A stretch of 64,000 bases of DNA from Bdellovibrionales bacterium (GTDB lineage Bacteria; Bdellovibrionota; UBA2428), in contig JAFEAR010000094.1 in assembly GCA_018266335.1 (NCBI GenBank), positions 60,795 through 124,794 on the forward strand, read 5' to 3'. Positions 32,051 to 39,852 of this stretch are shown piece by piece. Each line of letters opens with the position of its first letter. Positions within the stretch are counted from its first letter, which is position 1. Made by a program: the position numbers and the translations under genes. A model generated the notes under the pieces. The model was given only the letters and a program-made list of their open reading frames with translations. It ran no database searches and was not told the DNA's origin.

Positions 32051-33916
32051 TTAATTCGCGGTGCAGAAGCTCTCGGTGCCCGTTGCCGACGTCGTGAGCG
32101 ACTGGGTAACCGTTTGAATTAGGTAGGAACTCGTCGCCGAAGCGTTGTAGCGACGCATGTAAATTTGGAAGGTGGCCGATGCCGACGTAGCGTAAGAGTT
32201 GGGAGCGCGCACAATCCAGCCCAACTCCGACGGATAATAGGTCGAGCTTAATTTTTGGGTAAGGTACGCGCCATTCTGCGCATCGTACCAACGCGAAGCC
32301 GAGTTGCCGGTGTAGAAGTTAACCAAGGAGTCAGAGGATTCTCCCGGTGCCAACCAACCCAAAATTTTCTTGCTGGGCGAAGTCGTCACCGTCTCTACAG
32401 GGGTTGTGCTACCGGAGGGGACCAGGTTCGTAAACCCGCTGATACCCGTGAGCACCACCGTGATATCGAAAATAGATTCCGTGGCGTTTACGTTCACCAT
32501 GTTCGGATAAATGAGCACCACTTCGCACGGGTTCAACTCGGAGTCCGTGTTCGCAAAACCCGTGTCGTTAGGAAAGGGCATGAATCCGAGTTGGCCAAAA
32601 CGCACATCAGGACTGCCCGAAGCAGCAGGCGATAACCCCGTCGCCGACCCAATCGTGCCGGCCGTGACCCCCACCAAAATGGTCGCATTGTTGGCAGACA
32701 TGGAACTCGACTTCAAACCCCGTCCGTCGAGAATCGAAACCAAAGCGGCGCGCACCGTTGCATCGTCGCCGCACCAAGTACCCACATTGCTGTCGTTATC
32801 GCAGCGATCGAGCAGCAAATTCGCGAACTGAAAAAAAGTGACGGTCGTAGAGGCCTGCTGGTAGGCGCGGTAACCCAGTTCCATCATGCGATCGAAAGCC
32901 GTGGTGCTGGAGACCGTGTTGGCCGTGAGTTTAAGACTCGTGCAGCTCGAGGTACAACCGGGCGGCTCCGTTACGGTTTCGCCCGCCAGCACCCGTCGAA
33001 AATCGTTCAGCGCTCCAGAGATCACTCGTCCATCTAGGTGTGCCTGGCGCACGTAGGCATTCGGAAATTTAAGTGTGTTCCGAGTTGATCGCCGGTAAGC
33101 GGCGTTACCCGTGCGATAGTTCGTGGGCAAAAAGGACGGCAGGTTTGCCGAAAGATAAGGAAGAATCGTGTCGTCTTGTGCCACCGCGGCGGCATCGACA
33201 TCGGCAAGGCCCTCGAGAATCGAATCCAAATCGCGGTTGGCAGGGTACACATCCAAAAAAGCAGCCACGGCCGTATTGATCGCCGTGTGATTAAGCGCAT
33301 CCTGCACGGCGTGACCAAACTCGTGGTAAACCGCGTCGGCTTCATCGGCAATGCGGAAGTTGGGCAGCGCGCCCTTGGCATCGTGATACAGCTGAATAGT
33401 TTTTGCGGAGGGATCGTAGTTCGAGGCCGTGACCGATCCACTTTCCATTGCGTAGACCGTGAGGGGCAACACGGCGTTGCCGGTGGCCGCAAAGTTCACA
33501 TCGGTGAACATATTCTTGGCGTGATCCTTCGCCTTCGTTGCGTGGTAGTAGGACATGAGAATTTGAAAATCTGAATTCGTGGTGGGCACATCTAGGCCCG
33601 CCCACTCGTAAAAAGTTGGCGCTTGCTTGCTCGAGGACGATTCGTAGACGGTAATTTCGGAGCTTGCCACCGCCGACTTCAAACCCGTTAGCCCCGAAAA
33701 CACGAGCGAGGTGCGCGGAATGGTGTCTAAGTCCGTGCTGGCCGTGACGGAGGAATTTCCGGAATCAACAATCGGGCTGCGCTTCCACAAGCTCAGCGTC
33801 ATGTTGTCGATGTCAGATTGTTTGCGTGCGGCGGCATCGAAGCTTGTCGACAAATCACTTTGCCCACAGGCCGTAAGCAAAATCGCCAGCATAGACGCAC
33901 GTAGGGCCGATCCCAT
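32051..33916 (-). CDS. Exported lipoprotein with a gluzincin-type metallopeptidase motif
   Basis: 621 residues. The N-terminus has a lipobox (LLTAC, Cys17). The zinc motif is AVYHEFGHAVQDAL (His198, Glu199, His202), and a likely third ligand follows in ILEGLADVDA (Glu235), the HExxH...E arrangement of M4/M36-type peptidases. The C-terminal half contains several beta-rich, Ser/Thr-rich segments and four or more cysteines. Substrate is unknown; an extracellular or surface protease is likely. It lies 77 bases downstream of murE on the same strand. Confidence 0.7.
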   Translation of the reverse strand: MGSALRASMLAILLTACGQSDLSTSFDAAARKQSDIDNMTLSLWKRSPIVDSGNSSVTASTDLDTIPRTSLVFSGLTGLKSAVASSEITVYESSSSKQAPTFYEWAGLDVPTTNSDFQILMSYYHATKAKDHAKNMFTDVNFAATGNAVLPLTVYAMESGSVTASNYDPSAKTIQLYHDAKGALPNFRIADEADAVYHEFGHAVQDALNHTAINTAVAAFLDVYPANRDLDSILEGLADVDAAAVAQDDTILPYLSANLPSFLPTNYRTGNAAYRRSTRNTLKFPNAYVRQAHLDGRVISGALNDFRRVLAGETVTEPPGCTSSCTSLKLTANTVSSTTAFDRMMELGYRAYQQASTTVTFFQFANLLLDRCDNDSNVGTWCGDDATVRAALVSILDGRGLKSSSMSANNATILVGVTAGTIGSATGLSPAASGSPDVRFGQLGFMPFPNDTGFANTDSELNPCEVVLIYPNMVNVNATESIFDITVVLTGISGFTNLVPSGSTTPVETVTTSPSKKILGWLAPGESSDSLVNFYTGNSASRWYDAQNGAYLTQKLSSTYYPSELGWIVRAPNSYATSASATFQIYMRRYNASATSSYLIQTVTQSLTTSATGTESFCTAN

Positions 33917-33993
33917 CTTCTATATTGTCGGAGTTTTGCGCGGGCCACGATAGCCAATTTACTATGATGATTGTGTTAAGAACCGATGAATAT

Positions 33994-35424
33994 TTAAATC
34001 GTGGAAGTAGACGCGAGCGCCGCCCGGCACTCTTCCGCATCGGAAAAGTGAAGTCTCTGCTGACCTACAATTTGGTAAGTCTCGTGGCCCTTGCCCGCCA
34101 CGAGGCACACGTCGCCGGAGTGTAACCGCGCGATGGCCCCACGAATAGCGACGCGACGATCCGCCTCCACCCGCACTTTCGTAAGGTCCGGAATTCCGGT
34201 CAGAATGTCGTCTAGAATAGCTTGGGGATTTTCCGTACGCGGATTATCCGAGGTCACGACCACTTCGTCCGCAATTTCGTGGGCTAATTTTCCCATGATG
34301 GGTCGCTTGGTTTTGTCGCGATCTCCACCGCAGCCGAAAACCACACTGAGCCGCGCACCCGGCGCCTTGGACCGCTGCAGAACGCGCAGGGCTTTTTCGA
34401 GGGCATCGGGAGTGTGTGCGTAATCTACGAATACGTAGCGACCATCCGCGGATGGAATTTTTTCCATCCGCCCGGTGGGTCCGGTGTAGCTGCTCAAGGC
34501 CTGGTGCACCGTGCGCATCCAGTGCTCATCGCCCACTAGGTCGCCGGCCAGGAGCACGGCTCCCACCAGGTTTTCGGCGTTGTAATCGCCCACCATGCTG
34601 GATTCGATAACGTCGCCGGAGTCTAAAACAATGCGCAGCCCCGCGAGCGAATTACGCTCGAGCTTAAATGTCTTGCCCGCCACGAAGGCCTCGGCCCGAA
34701 TTCCGAGCGGCAAGTGGGCAAGAATGCGGGCACCGGCTGCATCGCCAGCGTTAATAACCACACATTTGCGTTTCGTGGAGTGGGCGCGCGGCAAGTAACG
34801 CGTGAAGAGCGAGGCCTTGGCTCGCTCGTAAGCGCTCATGGTGCCGTGAAAATCTAAATGATCCTGCGTTAAATTCGTAAACAACGCGCCATCAAAATCT
34901 ACGCCCGCAATGCGGCCCAGCTCCATCGCGTGACTGCTGGCCTCCATCGCCACGTGGGTGATGCCCGCGCGGAGCAACTGCGCAAAGAGATGATGCAGCG
35001 TGGGCGCTTCCGGAGTGGTAAAGCCCGTTTCCAAATGCAAGTACGGCGTGTTCTGTCCGGCCCGGTAGAGTCCCACCCCGAGCGTGCCGATTTCGGCAGT
35101 AGCGTGGCCCGCCGCTACAAACAGCCGGCGCAGAATTTGTGCACTGCTAGTCTTACCATTGGTTCCGGTGACCGCCACCACGCAGAGTTTGCTCGCCGGA
35201 TTGCCTAGCGCCAGCGAGGCTTCTTCACCCAGCTGCGCACGCGCTCCCGAAGTTACAAACTCGGCATTCGTCCGGGCCAGCAATTCGGCCCGCACTTTTT
35301 CGTCGACATAATCCTGCGGCACGAAGACTCGCTCCGCCCGACCGTCGGGCAATTGGCGAGAATCCCAAATGAGGCGTTTGCCCTGCCACACGAGATCCGG
35401 AAATTTTTCGATCGTTAACGTCAT
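33994..35424 (-). CDS. murE: UDP-N-acetylmuramoyl-tripeptide synthetase MurE, meso-DAP type
   Basis: Adds the third residue to UDP-MurNAc-dipeptide in the cytoplasm. The ATP site is VAVTGTNGKTSS, substrate blocks are TTPEAPTLHH and MEASSHAMELGR, and VVTSDNPRTENP carries the DNPR motif that selects meso-diaminopimelate over lysine. This agrees with the dap operon in the same window. The protein has 476 residues and its N-terminal domain is slightly short. The ATG overlaps the ftsI stop (ATGA). murF and mraY, which normally follow, are missing here. Confidence 0.95.
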   Translation of the reverse strand: MTLTIEKFPDLVWQGKRLIWDSRQLPDGRAERVFVPQDYVDEKVRAELLARTNAEFVTSGARAQLGEEASLALGNPASKLCVVAVTGTNGKTSSAQILRRLFVAAGHATAEIGTLGVGLYRAGQNTPYLHLETGFTTPEAPTLHHLFAQLLRAGITHVAMEASSHAMELGRIAGVDFDGALFTNLTQDHLDFHGTMSAYERAKASLFTRYLPRAHSTKRKCVVINAGDAAGARILAHLPLGIRAEAFVAGKTFKLERNSLAGLRIVLDSGDVIESSMVGDYNAENLVGAVLLAGDLVGDEHWMRTVHQALSSYTGPTGRMEKIPSADGRYVFVDYAHTPDALEKALRVLQRSKAPGARLSVVFGCGGDRDKTKRPIMGKLAHEIADEVVVTSDNPRTENPQAILDDILTGIPDLTKVRVEADRRVAIRGAIARLHSGDVCLVAGKGHETYQIVGQQRLHFSDAEECRAALASTSTI

Positions 35425-37406
35425 CGGAGCTTGAGGTAAATTTTACGGCTCGCCTCGGCCTTCGTTCCCGCCGGCGGCAATTGTTCAACGACGTGGTCGC
35501 CTTCGCCCATCAGTTCCATTTTAAATCCGTACGACGCCAAAGTACGCAGCGCCTGGGCCAGGGGCAGGTTGGTCACGTCCGGCACATGGGCCAAATTTAA
35601 ATTTTCTTTGCTTTCGCGTTCCTTCGCGGGCGTAAGTTTTTTTGCCACGACCGGCAGAACCACGGTGGTGCCGGCCAACGCAGGGAGAGGCTTCTTCGTT
35701 TCGGGGGCCGCCGCGGGAATCATTTGCAGGGCAGCGCGCGCGATTTTAGCAAAAACGGGCGCGGCCACGACGCCGCCGTAGTAACCGCCCTTTTTAGGTT
35801 TATCGACCATTACATAAATTACAAAGCGCGGAGCGCGCGAGGGAACAAAACCCGAAAAAGAAGACCAGTAAGCTCCGTGTTCGTAGCCACCCTGCTGGAA
35901 ATCGATGCGCTGGGCCGTACCGGTTTTGCCGGCCACCGGAAAAGATTCAATGCGAGCGGCCACGCCGGTGCCTTCGTTCTCCACAACTTTTTCTAGAATC
36001 ACGCGCATTTTTTGCGCGGTCGCTTCGCTGAACACGCGGGGAAGCGCGTCGGGCTTGGCGGCGGGAGACTCTTCTTCGGCCTCGTTGCTTTCAACGTTGC
36101 GAATCAAGTGCGGTCGCACCCGCATGCCACCATTGGCGATGGTGCTATAGGCTGTGGCAATTTGCAGCGGCGTGAGCGCCAATCCTTGACCAAAACTCAT
36201 CGTCGCACGCTGCAAAAGTTGCTTCGGTGTAGTCATAGGAAAGATGCCGCGCGATTCTCCGCCCAGATCAATTCCCAGCAAGGAACCGAATCCCAACTTA
36301 CGGTAGGTGTCTTCCACCCGTTCCCAGCCCATCTTCTGCTGAAGGGTAACGGTGGCAACGTTCGAGGAAATGCGAATGAGATCCGTTACGCTGATGTATT
36401 TGAAGCGGTGTTTTTTATCGGCCTCGCCGATGGTCTTATTGCCCACTTTAATAAATCCATCCCCGCCGGAGATCATCGAATCTGGCGTGACGACATGATC
36501 TTCCAATGCGCGGGCAACCACAAAGGGCTTCACCACACTGCCGGGTTCGATGGGATCCGTGATGGCGCGATTGCGCCGTGCCGTTAGGGAAGAAGTACCC
36601 GGGGAATTGGGATCAAATGTAGGATAGTTCGCCAGCACCAGCACTTCGCCGCTTTTGGGATCCATCACAATGGCCGTGCCACCCACCGCTTCGTGTGTTT
36701 CTACGGCTTCGCGTAGCGCGCGTTCGGCAACGAACTGCAAGTTAGAATCGAGTGTGAGCTCAACGTCGTCGCCATGCGCGAGCTCCAAACGAATTTGGTC
36801 GTTCGCACCAAAGATGGGCCGGCCCTTGGCGTCGCGCCGTAGCTCCACAAAGTTTTTGTCGCCAAGCAACCGGCTATCCAAATGCTTTTCGATGCCCTCA
36901 ATGCCATTGCCATCGACGGAACTAAATCCGAGCACGTGGGCCGCTAAGCTTCCCTGCGGATATTCCCGGCGAAACTCCGGCAGAATCCCCACGCCCGCCA
37001 GATTCTTAAGATCGATTTTATCGAGCATGGCCATTTGCCGGGACTTCAGCTGACGACCGAGCCAAATGAAGCGCTTGTCCGCAGCGTCCTGCAGGCGACT
37101 GCGAATGGATGACTCCGACACGCCTAAAATGGGCGCCAGTTTGTGCGCGACCTCGCTCGCATCTTTAACGAGCTGCGGGTTCACGAAGAGCGAAACCGAG
37201 TTGGTAGATACGGCCAATTCGCGTCCGTCGCGATCCTTAATGGTGCCCCGCCGGCCAACGATCTCGATGCGCCGACTCAACTGACGACGCGCCAAGCGAG
37301 CTACATTTTCCGTAGGTAAAATTTGCAACTGGAAGGCGCGAAAGAGCACACCGCCAAAACCACAAATCAGCAGACTCGCAAGGATGAAGAGTCGAAACCG
37401 AATCAT
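35421..37406 (-). CDS. ftsI: Septal peptidoglycan transpeptidase FtsI (PBP3) with C-terminal PASTA domain
   Basis: 661 residues. One N-terminal membrane helix (LFILASLLICGFGGVLFRAF), the dimerisation domain with RGTIKDRDGRELA, then the transpeptidase domain: SxxK in EPGSVVKPF, SxN in RISSNVATV, and KTG in AGKTGTAQR. The last 60 residues form one PASTA domain (VPDVTNLPLAQALRTLASYG), as in the Spo VD/PBP2x-like and deltaproteobacterial FtsI forms. It cross-links septal peptidoglycan with FtsW. It overlaps ftsL and murE by 4 bases each. Confidence 0.95.
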   Translation of the reverse strand: MIRFRLFILASLLICGFGGVLFRAFQLQILPTENVARLARRQLSRRIEIVGRRGTIKDRDGRELAVSTNSVSLFVNPQLVKDASEVAHKLAPILGVSESSIRSRLQDAADKRFIWLGRQLKSRQMAMLDKIDLKNLAGVGILPEFRREYPQGSLAAHVLGFSSVDGNGIEGIEKHLDSRLLGDKNFVELRRDAKGRPIFGANDQIRLELAHGDDVELTLDSNLQFVAERALREAVETHEAVGGTAIVMDPKSGEVLVLANYPTFDPNSPGTSSLTARRNRAITDPIEPGSVVKPFVVARALEDHVVTPDSMISGGDGFIKVGNKTIGEADKKHRFKYISVTDLIRISSNVATVTLQQKMGWERVEDTYRKLGFGSLLGIDLGGESRGIFPMTTPKQLLQRATMSFGQGLALTPLQIATAYSTIANGGMRVRPHLIRNVESNEAEEESPAAKPDALPRVFSEATAQKMRVILEKVVENEGTGVAARIESFPVAGKTGTAQRIDFQQGGYEHGAYWSSFSGFVPSRAPRFVIYVMVDKPKKGGYYGGVVAAPVFAKIARAALQMIPAAAPETKKPLPALAGTTVVLPVVAKKLTPAKERESKENLNLAHVPDVTNLPLAQALRTLASYGFKMELMGEGDHVVEQLPPAGTKAEASRKIYLKLR

Positions 37407-37708
37407 GGCTTCGACGTCGCGTAGATGAGCTGGGCGGATTGCGGCGCCCGGAACACGGAACCCTGTTCGGCGAAATCCGCCACGAGCCGCTGCAAACTCT
37501 CCGGTCCCATCAACCGGTTTTGATCGACGCGTTCGCGGGAGAGGTCGGATTCCAGTTTAAGCACATCGCGGCGCAAGGCGCCGACTTCATAGCCAGTGGT
37601 TACGGACAGGGTGCGCATCCAAATATGAAAGAGAAAGAAGAACGTACACATGAGCACGAGCAGCGACACGCGAAACAAATCGTGTTGCCAAAGCCTGCGT
37701 AGATTCAC
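37403..37708 (-). CDS. ftsL: Cell division protein FtsL
   Basis: 101 residues, GTG start overlapping the rsmH stop (GTGA). Short cytoplasmic start, one membrane helix (RVSLLVLMCTFFFLFHIWMR) and a periplasmic coiled-coil (ALRRDVLKLESDLSRERVDQ). FtsL joins FtsB and FtsQ and activates FtsWI. Sequence is poorly conserved in this family, so the call depends on topology and position between rsmH and ftsI. Confidence 0.85.
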   Translation of the reverse strand: MNLRRLWQHDLFRVSLLVLMCTFFFLFHIWMRTLSVTTGYEVGALRRDVLKLESDLSRERVDQNRLMGPESLQRLVADFAEQGSVFRAPQSAQLIYATSKP

Positions 37709-38595
37709 CCGGCCCCTTTCTCGATGACCCGGAGCTTGGCGCTGCGGGCCCGCGGATTCGCCGCTTCTTCCCCATCCTGGGGTCCGAGCGGCTTCTTCGT
37801 CAGAATAACGAAATCCTCCGAGGCGGCCAAGGCGCGGAACGCATTTTTAACGATCCGATCTTCGAGCGAGTGAAAAGAAATGATGGCCAGGCGCCCGCCG
37901 GGCTTCAGGGCCCGCGGCGCCCACGCCAGCAAACGCTCTAACTCACCCAGCTCGTCATTCACCGCAATGCGCAGGGCCTGAAACACGCGCGTAGCCGGAT
38001 GCGTGCGACTGGGCGTGTTGTAACCTAGCGTGGCTTTCACGCGATCGGCCAGCACACGGGCCGAGGTAAAGGTGTCGTCGCCCCAGCTTTTCATTTCTTT
38101 GGCTATGCGCTTGGCTTTGGGTTCTTCGCCGTAGTTCTCAAAGATGCGCGTCAGTTCGATTTCGGAGGTTTTGCGCAACCAGTCCCGAAAGGGCAGCCCC
38201 GTGGTGGGATCCATGCGAAAGTCCGGCGCCACCTCGGATTTAAAACTCAGTCCCCGGCTGGGATCGTCCAACTGAAAGGAGGAAACGCCGATGTCCGCCA
38301 ATATATAGTCACAGGCGGGGAGCTGCGCCGGAGCGTCACCAAAGCGACGGCGTTGAAAGCCAAACTCGCGGCCCTCCGAATGGGCCCGCACGCGGGCCTC
38401 TGCGTCGGGGTCACGATCCCAACATTCACCCGTCCAACCGGGCCGAGTCCTTAATATAGAGAAGAAATGTCCCCCCGCTCCGGCGGTCACATCGAGCAAA
38501 AAACCTCGTTCGCGCGCCGGCACGAACGAAATAACTTCATCCAGCAAAACCGAGACGTGTTGTAATTCCTGATTCGTTGCAGACACTTTACGCAT
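37705..38595 (-). CDS. rsmH: 16S rRNA (cytosine-1402-N4) methyltransferase RsmH (MraW)
   Basis: 296 residues from the ATG at 38595. N-terminal HVSVLLDEVI, SAM motif DVTAGAGGHFFSIL, ADIGVSSFQLDDPSRGLSF, and the C-terminal ISFHSLEDRIVKNAF are all RsmH signatures. It methylates C1402 in the ribosomal P site. It opens a small division cluster; mraZ, usually just upstream, is absent and the next gene is a divergent flagellin. A TTG ten codons upstream is possible but less likely. Confidence 0.95.
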   Translation of the reverse strand: MRKVSATNQELQHVSVLLDEVISFVPARERGFLLDVTAGAGGHFFSILRTRPGWTGECWDRDPDAEARVRAHSEGREFGFQRRRFGDAPAQLPACDYILADIGVSSFQLDDPSRGLSFKSEVAPDFRMDPTTGLPFRDWLRKTSEIELTRIFENYGEEPKAKRIAKEMKSWGDDTFTSARVLADRVKATLGYNTPSRTHPATRVFQALRIAVNDELGELERLLAWAPRALKPGGRLAIISFHSLEDRIVKNAFRALAASEDFVILTKKPLGPQDGEEAANPRARSAKLRVIEKGAG

Positions 38596-38643
38596 CGCAT
38601 AACATTTCTGCCCGCAAGTCGTCAAAATTCTTTCATTTTTTCC

Positions 38644-38670
38644 TCAAGTCGGGCGTCAAATTCCCGATAG
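38644..38670 (+). promoter_or_regulatory. Sigma-28-type promoter of flagellin 1
   Basis: TCAAGTCG (38644-38651) and CCCGATAG (38663-38670) fit the flagellar sigma-28 consensus TAAAGTTT-N11-GCCGATAA with the correct spacing (15 bases between the TCAA and the -10 block). It lies 172 bases upstream of the flagellin ATG. Confidence 0.6.
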
Positions 38671-38675
38671 CTAGA

Positions 38676-38689
38676 TTGTGACGTCACAA
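38676..38689. promoter_or_regulatory. Palindromic operator candidate at the flagellin 1 transcription start
   Basis: TTGTGACGTCACAA is a perfect 14-base palindrome. It begins 5 bases after the predicted -10 element, so it would cover the transcription start. It also lies in the shared region with the divergent rsmH gene. The binding protein is unknown. Confidence 0.45.
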
Positions 38690-38738
38690 AAATGACGGAG
38701 CACTGTTGAAGTTGAGAATTGCTGAGCGGAAACAAAAC

Positions 38739-38756
38739 CGGACCCGGAGTGGTCCG
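38739..38756 (+). promoter_or_regulatory. Leader hairpin of flagellin 1 with GGA in the loop
   Basis: CGGACC and GGTCCG pair around the loop CGGAGT in the 5' leader. A nearly identical element (GGACC, loop ACGGA, GGTCC) is in the leader of flagellin 2 at 44147-44161. A GGA in a hairpin loop is the core of CsrA (RsmA) RNA sites. Role inferred. Confidence 0.5.
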
Positions 38757-38842
38757 CCCCAACGAACGCCCCGGCAGAGGCGATCGCGAAGGCCAGCGTA
38801 GGAACGCAGGGAATAACAATTTGTCACAGGGGAGAGAAAAAA

Positions 38843-39676
38843 ATGGGAATGAGAATTAACACGAACATGACCTCCGTGAACGCCCAGCGTAACTTGCGTC
38901 TCAACAACGCACAGTTGGGTGGCTCAGCTGAAAAGCTGGCCTCGGGCTCGCGGATCAACAAGTCGGCGGACGACGCTGCAGGTCTCGCAATTAGCGAAAA
39001 CCTGGGCGGTAACATCCGTAGCTTGCAACAATCGGGTCGCAACGCACAGGACGGTATCTCCTTCATTCAGGTCGCTGAAGGCGGCATGAACGAAGTGGGC
39101 AACATGATCATCCGTCTGCGTGAGTTGGGCGTCCAGGCCGCTTCCGACACCGTCGGAGAGAACGAGCGCGGATACCTCGATAAAGAAGCACAACAATTGA
39201 AGCTGGAAGTCGCGCGGATTGCGCAAGGTACCGAATATAACGGCACCAAGCTGCTGAACGGCGAAGGCACTCAGTTGGATTTCCAAATCGGCATCAAGAA
39301 CGACGAATTCTTGGACCGTATCTCCTACAACCCGGGCCAAACGAATATCACGGCCGATGCCTTGGGCATCAGTGATATCGATTTCTCGAAAAAAGAAGGC
39401 GCCCAAGGGGCCCTTAGCAACTTGGACAACGCCCTCGTGGTATTGAACGCCAACCGCGCTAACCTGGGCGCCCTGCAAAACCGCCTGCAGTCGACAATCA
39501 ACAACACCGAAGTGTCCGTGGAGAACTTCACGGCCGCTAAGAGCCGGATTAAAGACGCCGACTTCGGTGCCGTTTCGGCCGACTTGGCTCGCGACACCGT
39601 CAAAACTCAGGCTACGGCCTCGGTTTTGGCCCAAGCGAACAACACGACCGGCATGGCCTTGAAGCTTCTCGGATAA
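38843..39676 (+). CDS. fliC: Flagellin 1
   Basis: 277 residues, made only of the conserved D0 and D1 regions. The N-terminus [18 protein letters not shown], the [19 protein letters not shown] block, [13 protein letters not shown], and the C-terminal [17 protein letters not shown] and [15 protein letters not shown] are all diagnostic. The exposed central D2/D3 domains of longer flagellins are absent. AGGGGAGAG lies just before the ATG. It is about four-fifths identical to flagellin 2 (44236) and has the same length, so the two arose by duplication. It has its own sigma-28-type promoter and terminator. Confidence 0.97.
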   Translation: MGMRINTNMTSVNAQRNLRLNNAQLGGSAEKLASGSRINKSADDAAGLAISENLGGNIRSLQQSGRNAQDGISFIQVAEGGMNEVGNMIIRLRELGVQAASDTVGENERGYLDKEAQQLKLEVARIAQGTEYNGTKLLNGEGTQLDFQIGIKNDEFLDRISYNPGQTNITADALGISDIDFSKKEGAQGALSNLDNALVVLNANRANLGALQNRLQSTINNTEVSVENFTAAKSRIKDADFGAVSADLARDTVKTQATASVLAQANNTTGMALKLLG

Positions 39677-39713
39677 TTGACTGTCCACCGCGGGTTAACA
39701 CCCGCTCTTTGCG

Positions 39714-39759
39714 GAGTTGAAGCGGAAGCAGCACGTTTGCTGAGTTGAAGCAGAAGCAG
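39714..39759 (+). repeat. Short direct repeat after flagellin 1
   Basis: GAGTTGAAGCGGAAGCAG (39714-39731) recurs as GAGTTGAAGCAGAAGCAG (39742-39759), one mismatch in 18, just before the terminator. Confidence 0.6.
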
Positions 39760-39763
39760 AATA

Positions 39764-39804
39764 GAAGTCCCGGATCTCGTCAGAGATCCGGGACTTCTTG
39801 TTTT
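39764..39804 (+). terminator. Rho-independent terminator of flagellin 1
   Basis: GAAGTCCCGGATCT (39764-39777) pairs perfectly with AGATCCGGGACTTC (39784-39797) around a six-base loop, followed by TTGTTTT. Confidence 0.92.
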
Positions 39805-39830
39805 CAGAAAAAACCCCTAAACTAAAGCCT

Positions 39831-39848
39831 CAAAACAGGGAGGTTTTG
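39831..39848 (+). promoter_or_regulatory. Possible hairpin presenting the Shine-Dalgarno of the 39853 gene
   Basis: CAAAAC and GTTTTG flank AGGGAG, so the ribosome binding site (AGGGAGG) lies in the loop of a weak 6-base-pair stem, directly ahead of the ATG at 39853. Confidence 0.25.
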
Positions 39849-39852
39849 GTAG

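Noticed and set aside
38622..38819. 65-codon ORF upstream of rsmH
   Set aside because: It is antisense to the flagellin 1 promoter and leader and shows no coding features.
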